35,000 nucleotides of DNA from Eimeria necatrix (GCF_000499385.1 NW_013653034.1:5001-40000); one strand, 5' to 3'. Positions 1 through 10,807 are shown, counted from the stretch's first letter. Translations and numbers: made by a program. The notes: a model not told the origin generated them from the sequence alone.

Positions 1-2
1 GT

Positions 3-45
<43 letters not shown>

Positions 46-47
46 AG

Positions 48-176
48 GAACTTGCTGCTGCACACGCGGCGGTGTTTGCTGCTGTGGATGTGGAGGCCGT
101 CGAGGGGCTGCAGCAGCTGCCGCAGGCGCTGCCCACTTTTCAAGTTTTCCGAAACAAAGAACTCGCTGACCAGGTT

Positions 177-229
<53 letters not shown>

Positions 230-767
230 CTGGGGTTGGGTTGGGGTTGGGGTTGGGGTTTGGTTGTGCTGCAGTTTGGTTGTGCTGCTGGTGCTCGTTG
301 TGCTGCTGCTGCTGCTGCTCTTTCGTTGTGCTGCTGCTGCTGCTGCTCTTTCGTTGTGCTGCTGCTCTTTCGTTGTGCTGCTGCTGCTGCTGTTATTGCT
401 TTTGCTGCTGTTGCTGTTCTTTGGTTGCGCTGCTGCTGCTGGTGTTTGGTTGTGCTGCTGCTGCTTCTGTTTGGCTGTGCTGCTGCTGCTTCTGTTTGGC
501 TGTGCTGCTGCTGCTTCTGTTTGGCTGTACTGCTGCAGCTGTTTGGTTGTGCTGCTGCTGCTGTTTGGTTGTGCTGCTGCTGCTGTTTGGTTGTGCTGCT
601 GCTGCTGCTGTTTGGTTGCGCTGCTGCTGCTGTTTGGTTGTGCTGCTGCTACTGCTATTTGGTTGTGCTGCTGCTGCTATTTGGTTGTGCTGCTGCTGCT
701 GTCTGGTTGTGCTGCTGCTGTTTGGTTGTGATGCTGCTGTTTGGTTATGCTGCTGCTGCTGCTTGGT

Positions 768-804
<37 letters not shown>

Positions 805-954
805 GTCGATTGTTTGGTTATGTTGTTTGGTTATGCTGCTGCTGCTGCTGTTCGAAACTGCTGCTGTTCGAAGCTGCTGCTCTTTGGTGCTGCTGCTGTT
901 TTGTGCTGCTGCGGCTGTTGTTAACTGCTGCTGCTCCTTCTGCTGCCGTCTCTT

Positions 955-1004
<50 letters not shown>

Positions 1005-1106
1005 CCGCGGCTCTTTCCTCCTTCTAGCCAGTTTCTCCTTTTGTCTTTTATACTTTTATATTTTATAATGACTTTTAATCTATTTCAAATAAAGCTTCCC
1101 AGATTT

Positions 1107-1180
<74 letters not shown>

Positions 1181-1671
1181 AAGTGTTTTTGTGTTTCTTT
1201 TTCTCGACTGCAATTTGCTGCTGGTCTTCTTCTGCGCATTTCTTGAAAAAGAATCTTCAAAAGAATTAAATTGCATTTAAATCGTTTCTGTTTTTATTCT
1301 TTTCCGGAAATTATTTTTAAAAAGAATTAAATTGCATTTATATCATTTATTTTTTATTATTTTCTTTTCGGCAGCATGTATCTGTCTAATCAAGCATGCA
1401 TATTCAAAGCGTGCGTTGTAAAGCAGCAGCAGCAGCAGCAGCAGCTGCTGCTGCTGCAGCTGCTGCAGCTGCTGCTGCTGCCGCTGCTGCTGCTGCTGCA
1501 GCTGCTGCTGCGTTTGGCTTTGCAAGTTCATGTTTGTGGCAGTTGTTTCGCAGGGCGTATTGGGGGTTGATTTGTTTTCTATTGGTTGATTTGCAAATAT
1601 TAAATAACTTTTAAGTTTATTATTTATTACTATTTGTTTGATGTTTTAATTAAATATTTAATTTGTCTGTT

Positions 1672-1721
<50 letters not shown>

Positions 1722-1789
1722 CGCAGCTGACGGGGGCTCTGCCGGCGGAGCTGAAGGCCATGGTGAGTCGCCACTGCAAGTTGCGGTGA
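48..1789 (+). CDS. Thioredoxin-fold protein, C-terminal two exons (5' end outside window)
   Basis: Two exons, 48-173 and 1727-1789, give 62 residues and a TGA stop. The first follows a CTG tract ending in a CAG acceptor (46-47) and ends in CAG|gtttgc. The second follows tgttcgcag and runs to the stop. Both are phase 0. The first exon contains VDVEAVEG and then LPTFQVFRNKE, which matches the thioredoxin strand carrying the conserved cis-proline (PTF) and the following strand. The second begins LTGALPAELKAM, matching the usual C-terminal Gly-Ala and final helix of thioredoxins. The CxxC active site would lie upstream and is not visible, so redox activity cannot be judged. A donor-like gtgagt at 1763 could extend the gene with another exon, but reading through gives a natural short C-terminus. 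The opposite strand of exon 1 is also open (see rejected). Confidence 0.6.
174..1726. repeat. CTG-repeat-filled intron of the thioredoxin-like gene
   Basis: This stretch is CTG/TGC-rich from end to end. From about 280 to 860 it is a degenerate minisatellite whose unit is TTTGGTTGTGC followed by a variable number of CTG. Pure CTG runs lie at about 961-1002, 1110-1180 and 1675-1719. An AT-rich part with a CAG-to-CTG inverted run occupies about 1185-1670. All three plus-strand frames stay open over long distances only because CTG units contain no stop codon. Confidence 0.7.
232..262 (+). repeat. GGGGTT tandem repeat, possible G-quadruplex
   Basis: Five consecutive G3-4 runs separated by TT lie inside the intron of the thioredoxin-like gene. 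The unit differs from the AAACCCT arrays elsewhere in the window. On the sense strand it could fold as a G-quadruplex. Confidence 0.6.
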
Positions 1790-2812
1790 AAATGGAGAAA
1801 TAAAAGACAATAAAAGAGAAATAAAAGAAAATAAAAGAGAAATAAAAGAAAAATAAAAGAAATTAAACGCAAATAAATGAAAATAAATGAATAATGAACT
1901 CCGAGAGATGTTCTCTCATTTCGGCGCGGCGGCGCGGCGGCAACCGCAGGTGTCTGTACACCTCAGCGCTCTCGCCTCTTTCTTCTCTTCAACTCTCAAC
2001 TTTCGTTTTTCTTTTCATTTTATTTCATTTAGTTTTTTATTTTAAAATTAAAGTGAAAATAAGGAGAAGAATAGAAGTGGAGCGGCTGCCGGGAGCTGTC
2101 TGTACACCCCAACGCGAACGGCACTTCAACGTTTTAAACTTTTGAGAAGAACCAAAAGCAAATATTTAATTAAAGTAAATATTTAATTAATTTATTTGAA
2201 TTAAAGTTTAATTAAATGTTTTACTTGAAAGAATATTTTCTTTCTGTTTCTTTTTCTCCCGTGGCTGCTGCGGTCTTTGCTGCTTTTTGCTTTTTCCTTC
2301 AGCTGCTGTTCTTGCCTTGTCTTCTTCTACTTCATTTTGTTCTTTTCCATTTTAATTTTTCTCTTTCCACTTTTATTATTTTATTTCAAGTAATTATTTA
2401 TTATTTTATTTCAGGTAATTATTATTTTATTTCAAGTAATTATTATTTTATTTCAAATAATTATTTATTTTAACTTCCCTACTGAGCCCTCATTTGTAGA
2501 AAGGCAATTTTAGATCTGCAGCAGCACCAAATGTGCGCAGTATTTCCATTGGCCGCTCTGCTGCAGCTCTGGCGCAGCAATAATAGCAGCAGCTGCTGCT
2601 GCAGCTGCAGCAGCTGCTGCTGCAGCAGCTGCGGCAGCAGCAGCTGCGGAAGCAGCTGCAGCAGTAGTTGCAGCAGTAGTTGCAGCAGTAGTTGCAGCAG
2701 TAGCTGCAGCAGCAGCAGCAGCTGCTGCTGCTGCTCAAGCGCCAGGCTGCGGCAAGCCAGCGTCTTTCCATCATTGTTGCTGCAGCGACGGAAACAAAAG
2801 CCGCTGCTGCGG

Positions 2813-2849
<37 letters not shown>

Positions 2850-2939
2850 CGCAGCATTTGTATCTGGGCTTGGGTTTGGTGCTACGCCCAGAAGGCCTGG
2901 GGCGAGGCGGCGGCGCCACCGTAACTTCTGAACGGCCTG

Positions 2940-2986
<47 letters not shown>
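1790..2986. other. Intergenic region between convergent thioredoxin-like and ankyrin-like genes
   Basis: AT-rich spacer with (A)AATAAAAG repeats at 1800-1880 and two copies of the GTACACC palindrome family (1949 and 2095). An imperfect array of about four 21-bp units (TTATTTCAAGTAATTATT-like) lies at 2369-2465. A mixed CAG/CTG block fills about 2520-2986. That block contains three exact 12-bp repeats of the type GCAGTAGTTGCA (2660-2710) and frames open for Ala, Ser, Cys or Leu runs. I see no convincing gene in it, although it may be 3' UTR or unrecognised low-complexity coding sequence. Confidence 0.5.
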
Positions 2987-2988
<2 letters not shown>

Positions 2989-5322
2989 ACTGCAGTTTGC
3001 TGCTGCGGGAAAAGCCTGCTGCTTCCGCCTGCGGCCTTGCTGCTCCGTACTTCCACCTGCTGAGCAGCTCGCTGAGCTCTTGGGCTTCTTCTTTTCCAAA
3101 AAGAGATCCAAATTCGCTCAGCACTTTCTGCGTCAGCAGCCGCTCTTCGCACGGGTACTTCACCGGCTCTGCAGCAGCAGCAGCAGCAGCAGCAGCGGCA
3201 GCAGCAGCAGCAAAAATGGAAAAAAATGAGCCGGAAACCGCTGCTGGCAATGCCCGGGACTGCGGAGAAGCTGCATGCGGATAGAACTGTTTCATTTTGC
3301 TGCTTTTGACTGCATTGAAGGCGTAGTGATGCAGCAGCAGCAGCAGCAGCAGCTGCTGCTGCTGCTGCTGCTGCTGCTTGTAGCTGGGGCAGCAGTGGGA
3401 AGCAGGGTCGGAGGCGCGGGCTGGGGGGTGGATCTGGGCATTTGTTGCGGAAAAAGTGGAATAAAAGTGTTGAAATTATTTTAAAGTGTTGAAAAAAAGA
3501 AATAAAATGAAATTAAAATGTTTTGAATTACCTGGAGGGAACTTTTTGCGGATTTCCTTCGCTGGTCCTTCTTCGACGAGTCTTTTCTGCACGCGGCTCT
3601 TCAGGCGGGAGGCCAGGAGGGGGGCGAAGTAGGGGCGGAACTTGTCTCGGTGCTGCGAAAAAGAAGCAAATTTGGAATTAAAATTGAAAATAATTCAAAT
3701 AAAAAGAGAAATTGTGAAATTTAAATGAAATCTGACTTGAATTGCGGCGAAAACGACGGAATAAACGAAGATCGGCGCCCGTGCATTTCAACTGTTGCAA
3801 ACACGAGAAAGCTGCAATGCAGTTGCTGTTAAGAGTCCACAAACACTCAATTTAATAATTGCAACTTTTAAAATGCAAAATGCGCATTTTATGCAATTAA
3901 ATGAGTCTTTGCTGCAAAGTGTGGACGGAAAAGAAGGAACGGGCGACGAAACCGCGGCGAAATTTGCACAGCCTTCGAAGAACTTGAACTGACACGAAAT
4001 GAACTTCAAATCCGCGAATCTCTTTTCAAATAAATATGTTATGCGAATTAAAAGCAAATGAAGATTCAAAAAGGAGAATAAATGCAGAAAAGCCGCGAAG
4101 TGCAGACGAAGTTGAATCGGAAAGCACAGCTGGTCCGCAGCAGCAGCGGCGCCCTGGGGGTCAAACTCACCTCCATGAGAACGTAAAGGAGATCTTCCCA
4201 CTTGAAGACGTCTGCGTTTCCGACGAAGAGAAGTTGTCCGTAATTAATGATGAATTGGAAGAGATCGGCGCTGTCGAGCGCAAAGGCCATGTGCAAGTAG
4301 TACTGCTGCACCTCCCTGCTCGGCCGCCAGACCCGCACGTCGTCTTGCGCGAAAAACGCCACAAAGTCGCTGAACAAAGCCGTCAAGTTTCCCAAAAAAA
4401 GCACCAACTCGAAGCCCGGCATTTGGTAGTTCACCAGCAGCTGCACCATCCGCCTCCCGTCCGCGGGGTTCAGGGGGTCGAAGGGCTGCGGAAAACGCAC
4501 AAAGAAGCTTCCAACTGCTCTTCGCGCGGGAAAGAACAAACTAAGAACGAATTAAAATTAATTAAAAACAAATTGAGACGCAATTGAAGGAAAAGTGCGC
4601 AAAAAGCTGAGAATTCAGTGCAGCAGAGGACACGCAGCTGCAGATCGTGGCTGCTGCGGCCGCGGCAGAGTTCAAATTGCAAGAAAGCAGCTCCGAAAAG
4701 TTGAAAAGAAGAACTCTCTGCAATTAATTGAACTTTTCAGCAGCAAAAGTGCAGCAACTGGCGGCAGTTTGCTGCAGATTCCGCAGCTTTCCGGAGTTTC
4801 TGAACGCCCACCTGCCCGTTGGGGCCGCAGGGGTGCTGCTTGAAGGCCCTGTGCAGCAGCGCAGTGTAGAGAAAAGGGTAAGTGATCTTCTGCTGCAGCA
4901 GCCCCGACTCCACGGCCATTTCGGTGGCTTTGATGCGCAGCAAGCTGCAGCAGCCGAGGCGCTTCAGCACCAGCAGCAGCGCCCGCAGCTTCCGCAGCAG
5001 CCGCTGCAGCCGCGCCCGCAGCAGCTCGCACAGCGGCCCCGCAAAGACTTCCTCCACCAGCACCAGCACTTCCCGCTGCAGCATTTTGTTCTCCAGCTGC
5101 TGCTGCAGCTGCTCCTGCTGCTGCTGCAGCTGCTGCTGCCGGCTGCCCTCCAAGCTCCCCGCTGCAGCTTCGCACGGGTAAAAGAACTGCTGCGGCGCCG
5201 CGCCGCTGGGCGCCGGCCCCGCGGCCCCCGAGGGCAGCGGAAACTCCGCTGCAGCAAAAGGAAGCAAAGCTGCGAAAATGGCTTTTTAATCCACAGTGGG
5301 ACACTCAGTTCCCGCTGCTGCT

Positions 5323-5361
<39 letters not shown>

Positions 5362-5467
5362 GGAAGGCGCAGCCAGCGCTCCGCCGGGAGGCGGCAGCGC
5401 AGCAAGGGAAAAGGCAGGCAAGCAGAAGCTGCGGAGCAGCACAGCAGCAGCAGCAGCAGCAGCAGCA

Positions 5468-5503
<36 letters not shown>

Positions 5504-6097
5504 CCGCTCACCCTGGGAGTGGTCCACTGGTCCACCCAGGCCCCCGGGCCTGGCCGCGGGCCAAGAAGCCCCAGAAGACCAGCCAGGGGGGAACTCCACG
5601 GGGGCGAATTTGCAGGGCGGCGGCAAAGAGGGCACTGGGGGCTTAACTGCGGCCTGGAGGCGCATTTGGCGGGGCTGGGCGTACAAGTTGAAGTACTGTT
5701 CATTGTAGTGGACTCGGAGTGGATTTTTGGATTTATTTTCGACTTGGAGAGGATTTTTGAAGTTAAAATCGCCTTTAAAAGGACTTTTAATGTTATAGTC
5801 CCCTTTGAAAGGGCTTTTGCTGCTGCTTTCCCCTTCCAAAGGGCCTGCGGAGCGGTGGCGGCGCCGCGCGCAGGCCGCGCAGCAGCAAGGTGACCACTGG
5901 ACCAGACCACTGTGGTCCACTGGTCTGGAGCTGCTGAAGCAGCTTTGGAAAAGCTCCAGCGCCAGCTGCAGCGCCAAGTCCAGCGCTGTGCGGCCGCCGC
6001 GGTCTCTTGCAAATAAGTCCTGAGTCTTCTCCAGTTCTGCGAAGAAGGCCATGAAGTCCCCCCGCAGCAGACAGCGGTGCAGCAAGGGGCCCTCCAT
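2987..6097 (-). CDS. Ankyrin-motif protein, five predicted exons
   Basis: Exons (minus strand): 6097-5512, 5248-4812, 4485-4171, 3652-3532, 3168-2987. Intron phases agree throughout (1, 0, 0, 1) and the total is 546 residues plus stop. ATG at 6097 has a good context (gcccgccATGG). Residues 4-50 match one to two ankyrin units (LLHRCLLRGD, then DRGGRTALDLAL). Residues 95-133 hold four degenerate 10-residue repeats with SPFKGD. Residues 232-251 are Gln-rich, followed by a Leu/Arg-rich helix to about 294. The rest is well-formed helical sequence without a family I recognise. Introns between exons contain CAG/CTG repeats, and the last acceptor is the final CAG of such a run. The gene converges on the thioredoxin-like gene. 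The N-terminus may be longer (see 6110-6544). Function is unknown; ankyrin repeats usually mediate protein contacts. Confidence 0.6.
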
Positions 6098-6109
6098 GGC
6101 GGGCAAGGG

Positions 6110-6115
6110 GCCCCC

Positions 6116-6175
<60 letters not shown>

Positions 6176-6352
6176 GCGGCGGCGAAGGCGGGAAGGCGGG
6201 AGCCGCTGGGGAAGGCCTCGCGGGGATTCGGGAAGAAGCCGCTGGCAGTTTGCTGCAAAAGTGCGGGGAAGTTTTGCTGCAGCGCTGCTGCAGTGCTGCT
6301 GCAGCACAAGTTCGCGCTGCTGCTGCTGCGAAGCTCGAGATGCCGCAGCGCG

Positions 6353-6391
<39 letters not shown>

Positions 6392-6544
6392 GAAACGCAG
6401 GCCTTTTCGAAGCTTTCAAACTCAAAAACTGCTTCCAACTGCAACAAAAGTCCACCAACTTCTCGCAGAAACAGACCAAGTGGACCACTGGTCACGGGGC
6501 CCTCGCTGCCGGCTTTCCCCGGGGCCACCGCGCCGCGAGAACCA
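6110..6544 (-). CDS. Possible upstream coding part of the ankyrin-motif gene, in another frame
   Basis: An acceptor-like tctccttacccag precedes 6544. From there a frame reads through GPVTSGPLGLFLREVG, LQLEAVFEFESFEKACVS, a Gln run, and then PALLQQTASGFFPNPREAF before a long Ala run that ends at about 6116. This composition looks coding. It is one base out of frame with the ankyrin exon that starts at 6097. One extra G in the short G run at about 6111-6115 would join them. A further 5' exon ending at 6922 (donor CGGC|gtgagt) has the matching phase. It could also be 5' UTR, with translation starting at 6097. Confidence 0.35.
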
Positions 6545-6569
6545 CTGGGTAAGGAGACCCCGGCAAACT

Positions 6570-6616
<47 letters not shown>

Positions 6617-7966
6617 GCTCAAGTCCTCGGAGATCTATTAATTGGGACTCGGGCTTGTTTAGCGAAGTGTCTGCAGAGAGAGCTGCAGCAGCAGCAGGGT
6701 TTGCTGAACAAAGCCGCCGGGCAGCCGACTGCTGCTGCTGCTGCTGCTGCTGCTGCGTCCCACTGCAGCAGCAGCAGCAGCAAAGGCGAAGGAAGTTATT
6801 CAAACTTTACTTGAGGCTTCTGGAAATGATTTGAAAGAGAAAATGCGTTTTTGAGCATTTAAAAGCAGCAGCAGCAGCAGCAGCAGCTCGAACTTGGGCC
6901 CCCGCCCCGCTAGCCACTCACGCCGATCGGCTGCTGCCGCCACTGGGGCCCCCAGCGGCTCTTTTCGCGCGAAAAAAAAACAAAAATTAACTTTTAAAAG
7001 AAAAACTTAGCTCAGAATAGCTCAGATCGCAGCAAGCCAGCGCGAAACTGCCGGGTTTCCGGGGCGAGCAGCAGCGAAACGGGAGAGAAACGTGGCAGTT
7101 CGCCGTGTCTGGCTGGAGGCACTTAGCAAAAACTCGACACAATCCACAGAAACTTTTTAAATAGTCAGAGGCCGTTGAATCGCCGGCGGTCGCAGAGAGT
7201 TCAAGTAGTGCGGAGTTGCAAAAGCTGCAAAACGGCGGATTTCGCCGAAATTTTGCGCAGATCCTCTCGAGTTTCCGAAACAGTGAAGGCAGTTGAGACT
7301 TGCAGAAGTAATGGAAGCAAAAGGGAAGAACTAGAAGCCAAATGCAGGGCTTTTTAGCGGGAGATCGGCAGTAGCAGTTGTGCAAGACAGGGTGTACGGA
7401 CAGCTCTGTGGCGCAGTGGCGGCGGCGCTTCAGAGTGAGGTTTCAGAATACCTTCAAGTAGCCACCTATCTCGTGAAAATGCATGCTCAGCGTCTGCTAA
7501 TAATGTTTTGCTAATCTTTTTCATGAATATGTTTATTCGCGCAATCGCAACCCGCGCGATCCTGTAGTTCCCACTTGAATTCGGAGTCGCTTTCCAGAAA
7601 GCTGAACTTCACAAGTCCAGACCAGCGGTTGGCAAGCTCGCATCGCACTGCTCAACTGCTTCAGCATTTTCCCGTGTCTTCGTTTTAAGTGGGAGCGCCG
7701 CAAGGCGTCGTAGATTCGCATGCGATCGTCTCCGTAGCGTTTCCCGAAATCAGTTTTTCCGCGGAGTCCGCGCCCGTTTTCGCCGGAGTCCGTTCCCGTT
7801 TTCGCGGAGTCGAGTTCAGTTTTAAGGAGTGGAATTCGCCTTCCAAGGAGTCCAGTTCAGCTTTCAAAAGAGTCCAGTTCAGCTTTCAAAAGAGTCCAGT
7901 TCAGCTTTCCAAGAAGGAGTCGAGTTCAAATTTTCACCAAGTCCCAGGCTCCGCGAGGCAGCCGAG
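6545..7966. other. Intergenic region between divergent ankyrin-like and kinase genes
   Basis: Contains CAG runs at 6571-6615, 6687-6700 and 6864-6888, and a CTG run at 6729-6755. There is a GC-rich imperfect palindrome at about 6938-6957 (CCACTGGGGCCCCCAGCGG) and one GTACACC-family palindrome at 7391. From about 7750 to 7925 there are degenerate repeats of about 21 bp (GAGTCCAGTTCAGCTTTCAA). Several short frames on both strands look mildly protein-like (for example 7175-7357 plus and 6987-7385 minus), but none has clear start or splice support. This should hold the promoters of both genes. Confidence 0.45.
7848..7915 (+). repeat. 21-bp tandem repeat just upstream of the kinase start
   Basis: Three near-identical copies of GAGTCCAGTTCAGCTTTCAA lie head to tail. 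More diverged copies with GGAGTC and GTTTTCGC run back to about 7750. They are immediately 5' of the predicted start codon at 7967, so they are probably 5' UTR or promoter sequence. Confidence 0.65.
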
Positions 7967-10719
7967 ATGTTCGCGCGGTGGAGACCCCTCAGCAGCACTG
8001 CCAAGCCCGCAGTGGAAATGGCCTCTCCCGCTGCAGCAGAGGCCCGGCAGCAGCAGCAGCAGCAGCAGCTGGGCTGCGGGCCGGACTTCTTGCGAAAAGC
8101 TCATTACTTTTGTCTCATTCAATCGGCCCCCATTCCCTTCGCGTTTGTCTTTCGGGAGAGCGGCGAGTACATCATTGGCTGCAGCTGCGGGCAGGGCGCA
8201 GCAGGTTCGCTGCAGCCGGTGCCTGCGGGGCCCTTCGCGGAGTACCGCTGCTGCTGCAGCAGCAGCAGCAGCAGCAGCAGCAGCTGCTGCAGCTACTTGC
8301 GGGTGAAGGTCCGCGACAGGAACATTTCCGTGCGGCAGAGCCTGCCCGCGGGGGCCCCCTTCGCAGAGGGCAGCTGCGGGACTTGGAATTTTTTCCGAGA
8401 AACTCCCAAGGGCTTCGAAGTCTTCTCCCAAGTGGACTCTGCCGAAAACTGCTGCTTCCGCGCGGCCCCCAGGCCCGCCCTTCGCGGCCAACTCCCAAGT
8501 CCCGAGGACTCTGGCTGTTCTTCCTTTTCCTTCCGCCGCATTCTCCTCGGCGTGGAGGGGCCCCCCCGCCGCTGCGCGCCCAGCGGGGCCCCCAGGGCCC
8601 CCAGGGGCCCCCAGGGGCCCCCCGGCCCGCGGGGCCCCCAGGGCCCGCAGGGCCCCCGGGGCCCCCGGGGCCCCCGGGGGCCCCCGGGGGCCCCCGAGTC
8701 GGACTCGAGCGCGGCGGAGACGGAGTACGAAGTGTCAGTGAGCCGGCGGTTCGAAGTGCTGCTGGAGGTGCGGCTGGGGAAGGGCGGCAACGGCGAAGTG
8801 TTTTTGGGGATAGAGCGGCGGCTGGGCCTGGCAGTGGCCATCAAGAGAGAGCCCAAGGAGATGCTGAGACATGAGTTTGGCCTCATTCAAGAAGTGCGGC
8901 TGCGGGGGCCCCTGCTGGCCTACAGGGCCCGCGAGCCGCACCCCTCGCGCTTTCTCGGGCTGGTCGCTCACGCCGTCGCTCTCGAAGTCGGCAACTCCGC
9001 AGTCGCCGCCGCCGTCGCTCACCACAGCGCTCGCGGCGACGCTCACGACCACATGGCCCTCGAGCTCGTCAACGGCGGCGAACTCCGCAAAGTCCTCAAG
9101 TCCAGGTTCTTGAAGGGAATGCCCGTGAGCTCCACAGCCTCCCCTGCTCCTGCTGCTGCTACGCTCCTGCTGCTGCTGCTGCTGCTGCTGCGCTCCTGCT
9201 GGTGCTCCGCTCCTGCTGCTGCTCCGCTCCTGCTGCGTTCCTGCTGCTGCTGCGCTCACTGGTGCTGCTGCGCTCGCTGCTGCTGCTGAGCTCCTGCTGC
9301 TGCTGCGCTCCTGCTGCTGCTGCGCTCCTGCTGCTGCTGCGCTCCTGCTGCTGCTGCGCCCGCTGCTGCTGCTGCGCTCGCTGCTGCTGCTGCGCTCCTG
9401 CTGCTGCTGCGCTCCTGCTGCTGCTTTGCTCATTGCCGCTGCTGCAGCTCGAAATGGCGAGGGCGTACGTGTACCAGATCGTGTGCGCGCTGGTGCTGAT
9501 CCACTCGAAGCAAGTGATCCACCGGGACTTGAAGACGCAGAACATTTTGGTTCGGCACGGCGAAGCTTTTCAAAACGACGAACTGAAGATCATCGACTTC
9601 GGAAACAGCGTGTAAGTCCGGGCGCTCCCGCCGCCGCTGCTGCGCTGCAGCGCTCACCGCGCGGCTTCAGCAAAGTCAAGCCCGGCTCCGTCTTGACCAA
9701 AAACTACACAACTTGCTTTGCCTGCGCGCCCGAGCAGTTCCTGCCTTCCGAAAAGGGGTACAGCTTCGGAGTCGACGTGTGGGCGGTGGGAACCATATTC
9801 TTCGAGCTGCTCACTGGCGACCGTCTGTTCGAGTGTTTGAACATCCACGTGGGTCTTTTTGCATTTTTGCAAACAAAACTTTGCATTTTTGCAAATAAAA
9901 CTCCTTCAACTCCGAAACTTTGCATTTTTGCAAACAAAACTCCTTCAACTCCGACTCACAGGAAGCTGCGCGGCAGATCCCCGCTAAGGGCGAGCAGCAC
10001 GTGGCCGCCCGCCTCCCCGGCCTGCGGCAAGACGCGAAGGACTTCCTGCTGCAGTGCCTGGCCCGGGAGCCGCAGCAAAGGCCGACGGCGCTGCAGCTGC
10101 TGACGACTCCGTTTCTGTTTCCTCTTCACCTCCACCAGATTCGCCGGCGCGTGGAAACGACTGATGTGTACAACACTTACCTGCGGGCCTTCGAGAAGGG
10201 CTGGGGCAACTTGGAGCCTTTGAAGGAACTCCGCGAAATGGAAAACTTGGTTTTCGACGAAGACCGCCGCGCCTTCGTCTCGCAGCAGCCCGCGGCGGAG
10301 GCCGTCAACGTGGTGCTGCCCGTCTTCGAGTGCGTGCCCGACTTCCAAGCCCAAGACCACCCCATGGAGATTCAGAACTGGACTCTGGCCAGCGACGCCT
10401 CCTTTTGCTGCGCGCCAGCCAAGCTGGAGGCCCCGCAGGGGCCCCCCGAGGGCCCCGGCTGCTGCGGCTTCGCCCAACACCCCTCCGTCAGCAGCTTCAC
10501 CTCCACGGGGACTTCGCCGGAACTCGAAGACAACTCCGCACTCGACAAGCTGCTGCCCCTCGGCCCCTTCTTCCCCCCCCCCTCAGCCTCTCCCTCTGCG
10601 GCCAGGCCCTCCCCAAGCGCAGCTCCACCGGCTCCACCACTTCCTTCGAGTCGCCCCTCGCGGGCTCTTCGCTCTTCCGCGAAGTGGAGCCCCTGGGGGG
10701 CAGCGCGGCCTCCCTGTAG
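7967..10719 (+). CDS. Protein kinase with collagen-like tract, four exons
   Basis: Exons 7967-9124, 9448-9611, 9671-9848 and 9962-10719; donors GTGAGC, GTAAGT and GTGGGT, acceptors all CAG, phases 0, 2, 0. The first ATG of the protein-like frame is at 7967 ([10 protein letters not shown]). Kinase landmarks are all present: glycine loop [11 protein letters not shown] (from residue 271), VAIK lysine at 293, catalytic HRDLKTQN (Asp413), DFG (Asp436), CAPEQF as the APE motif, and DVWAVG. The full catalytic set suggests an active Ser/Thr kinase. No signal peptide is seen. Residues ~206-243 are a Gly-X-Y run rich in Pro and Arg. Intron 1 is a CTCCTGCTGCTGCTGC minisatellite inside the N-lobe coding region. 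The last exon changes frame near a run of ten C (10573-10582), and only that shift reaches the TAG at 10719. Subfamily not recognised. Confidence 0.72.
9125..9447. repeat. CTG/CTCCTG minisatellite forming kinase intron 1
   Basis: Degenerate units of about 15-18 bp (GCTCCTGCTGCTGCTGC) fill the intron between the donor at 9125 and the CAG acceptor at 9446-9447. Plus-strand reading through it meets a stop at 9287, so splicing is required. Confidence 0.65.
9849..9961 (+). repeat. Kinase intron 3 with an internal direct duplication
   Basis: The 113-base intron contains a duplicated segment of nearly 40 bases. It is made of TTTGCATTTTTGCAAA followed by AAACTCCTTCAACTCCGA, with copies starting near 9880 and 9918, plus a partial third copy upstream. 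Confidence 0.6.
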
Positions 10720-10740
10720 CTTCCGGGGCCCCTTCGCCCC

Positions 10741-10774
10741 TCACGGCCCCCATCGCCGCGGGCGCCCGCCCCGC

Positions 10775-10807
<33 letters not shown>

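Noticed and set aside
1..174. Minus-strand frame opposite the thioredoxin exon (contains LVSEFFVSENLKSGQRLRQL)
   Set aside because: It looks protein-like, but the plus-strand reading gives a thioredoxin PTF motif and a phase-matched terminal exon at 1727-1789. I treat the minus frame as a shadow.
3..1181. Long plus-strand frames of Leu, Cys and Ala runs
   Set aside because: They exist because CTG repeats lack stop codons in every frame. Only the short stretch at 48-173 has a real protein pattern.
1675..1772. Minus-strand exon reading WRLTMAFSSAGRAPVSCEQQ with an acceptor-like site
   Set aside because: It overlaps the plus-strand thioredoxin terminal exon and has no usable donor downstream.
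6600..6800. Exon on either strand between the CAG blocks
   Set aside because: Plus (SINWDSGLFSEVSAER) and minus (SADTSLNKPESQLIDLRGLEL) readings are equally plausible, and neither connects to a neighbouring exon by good splice sites.
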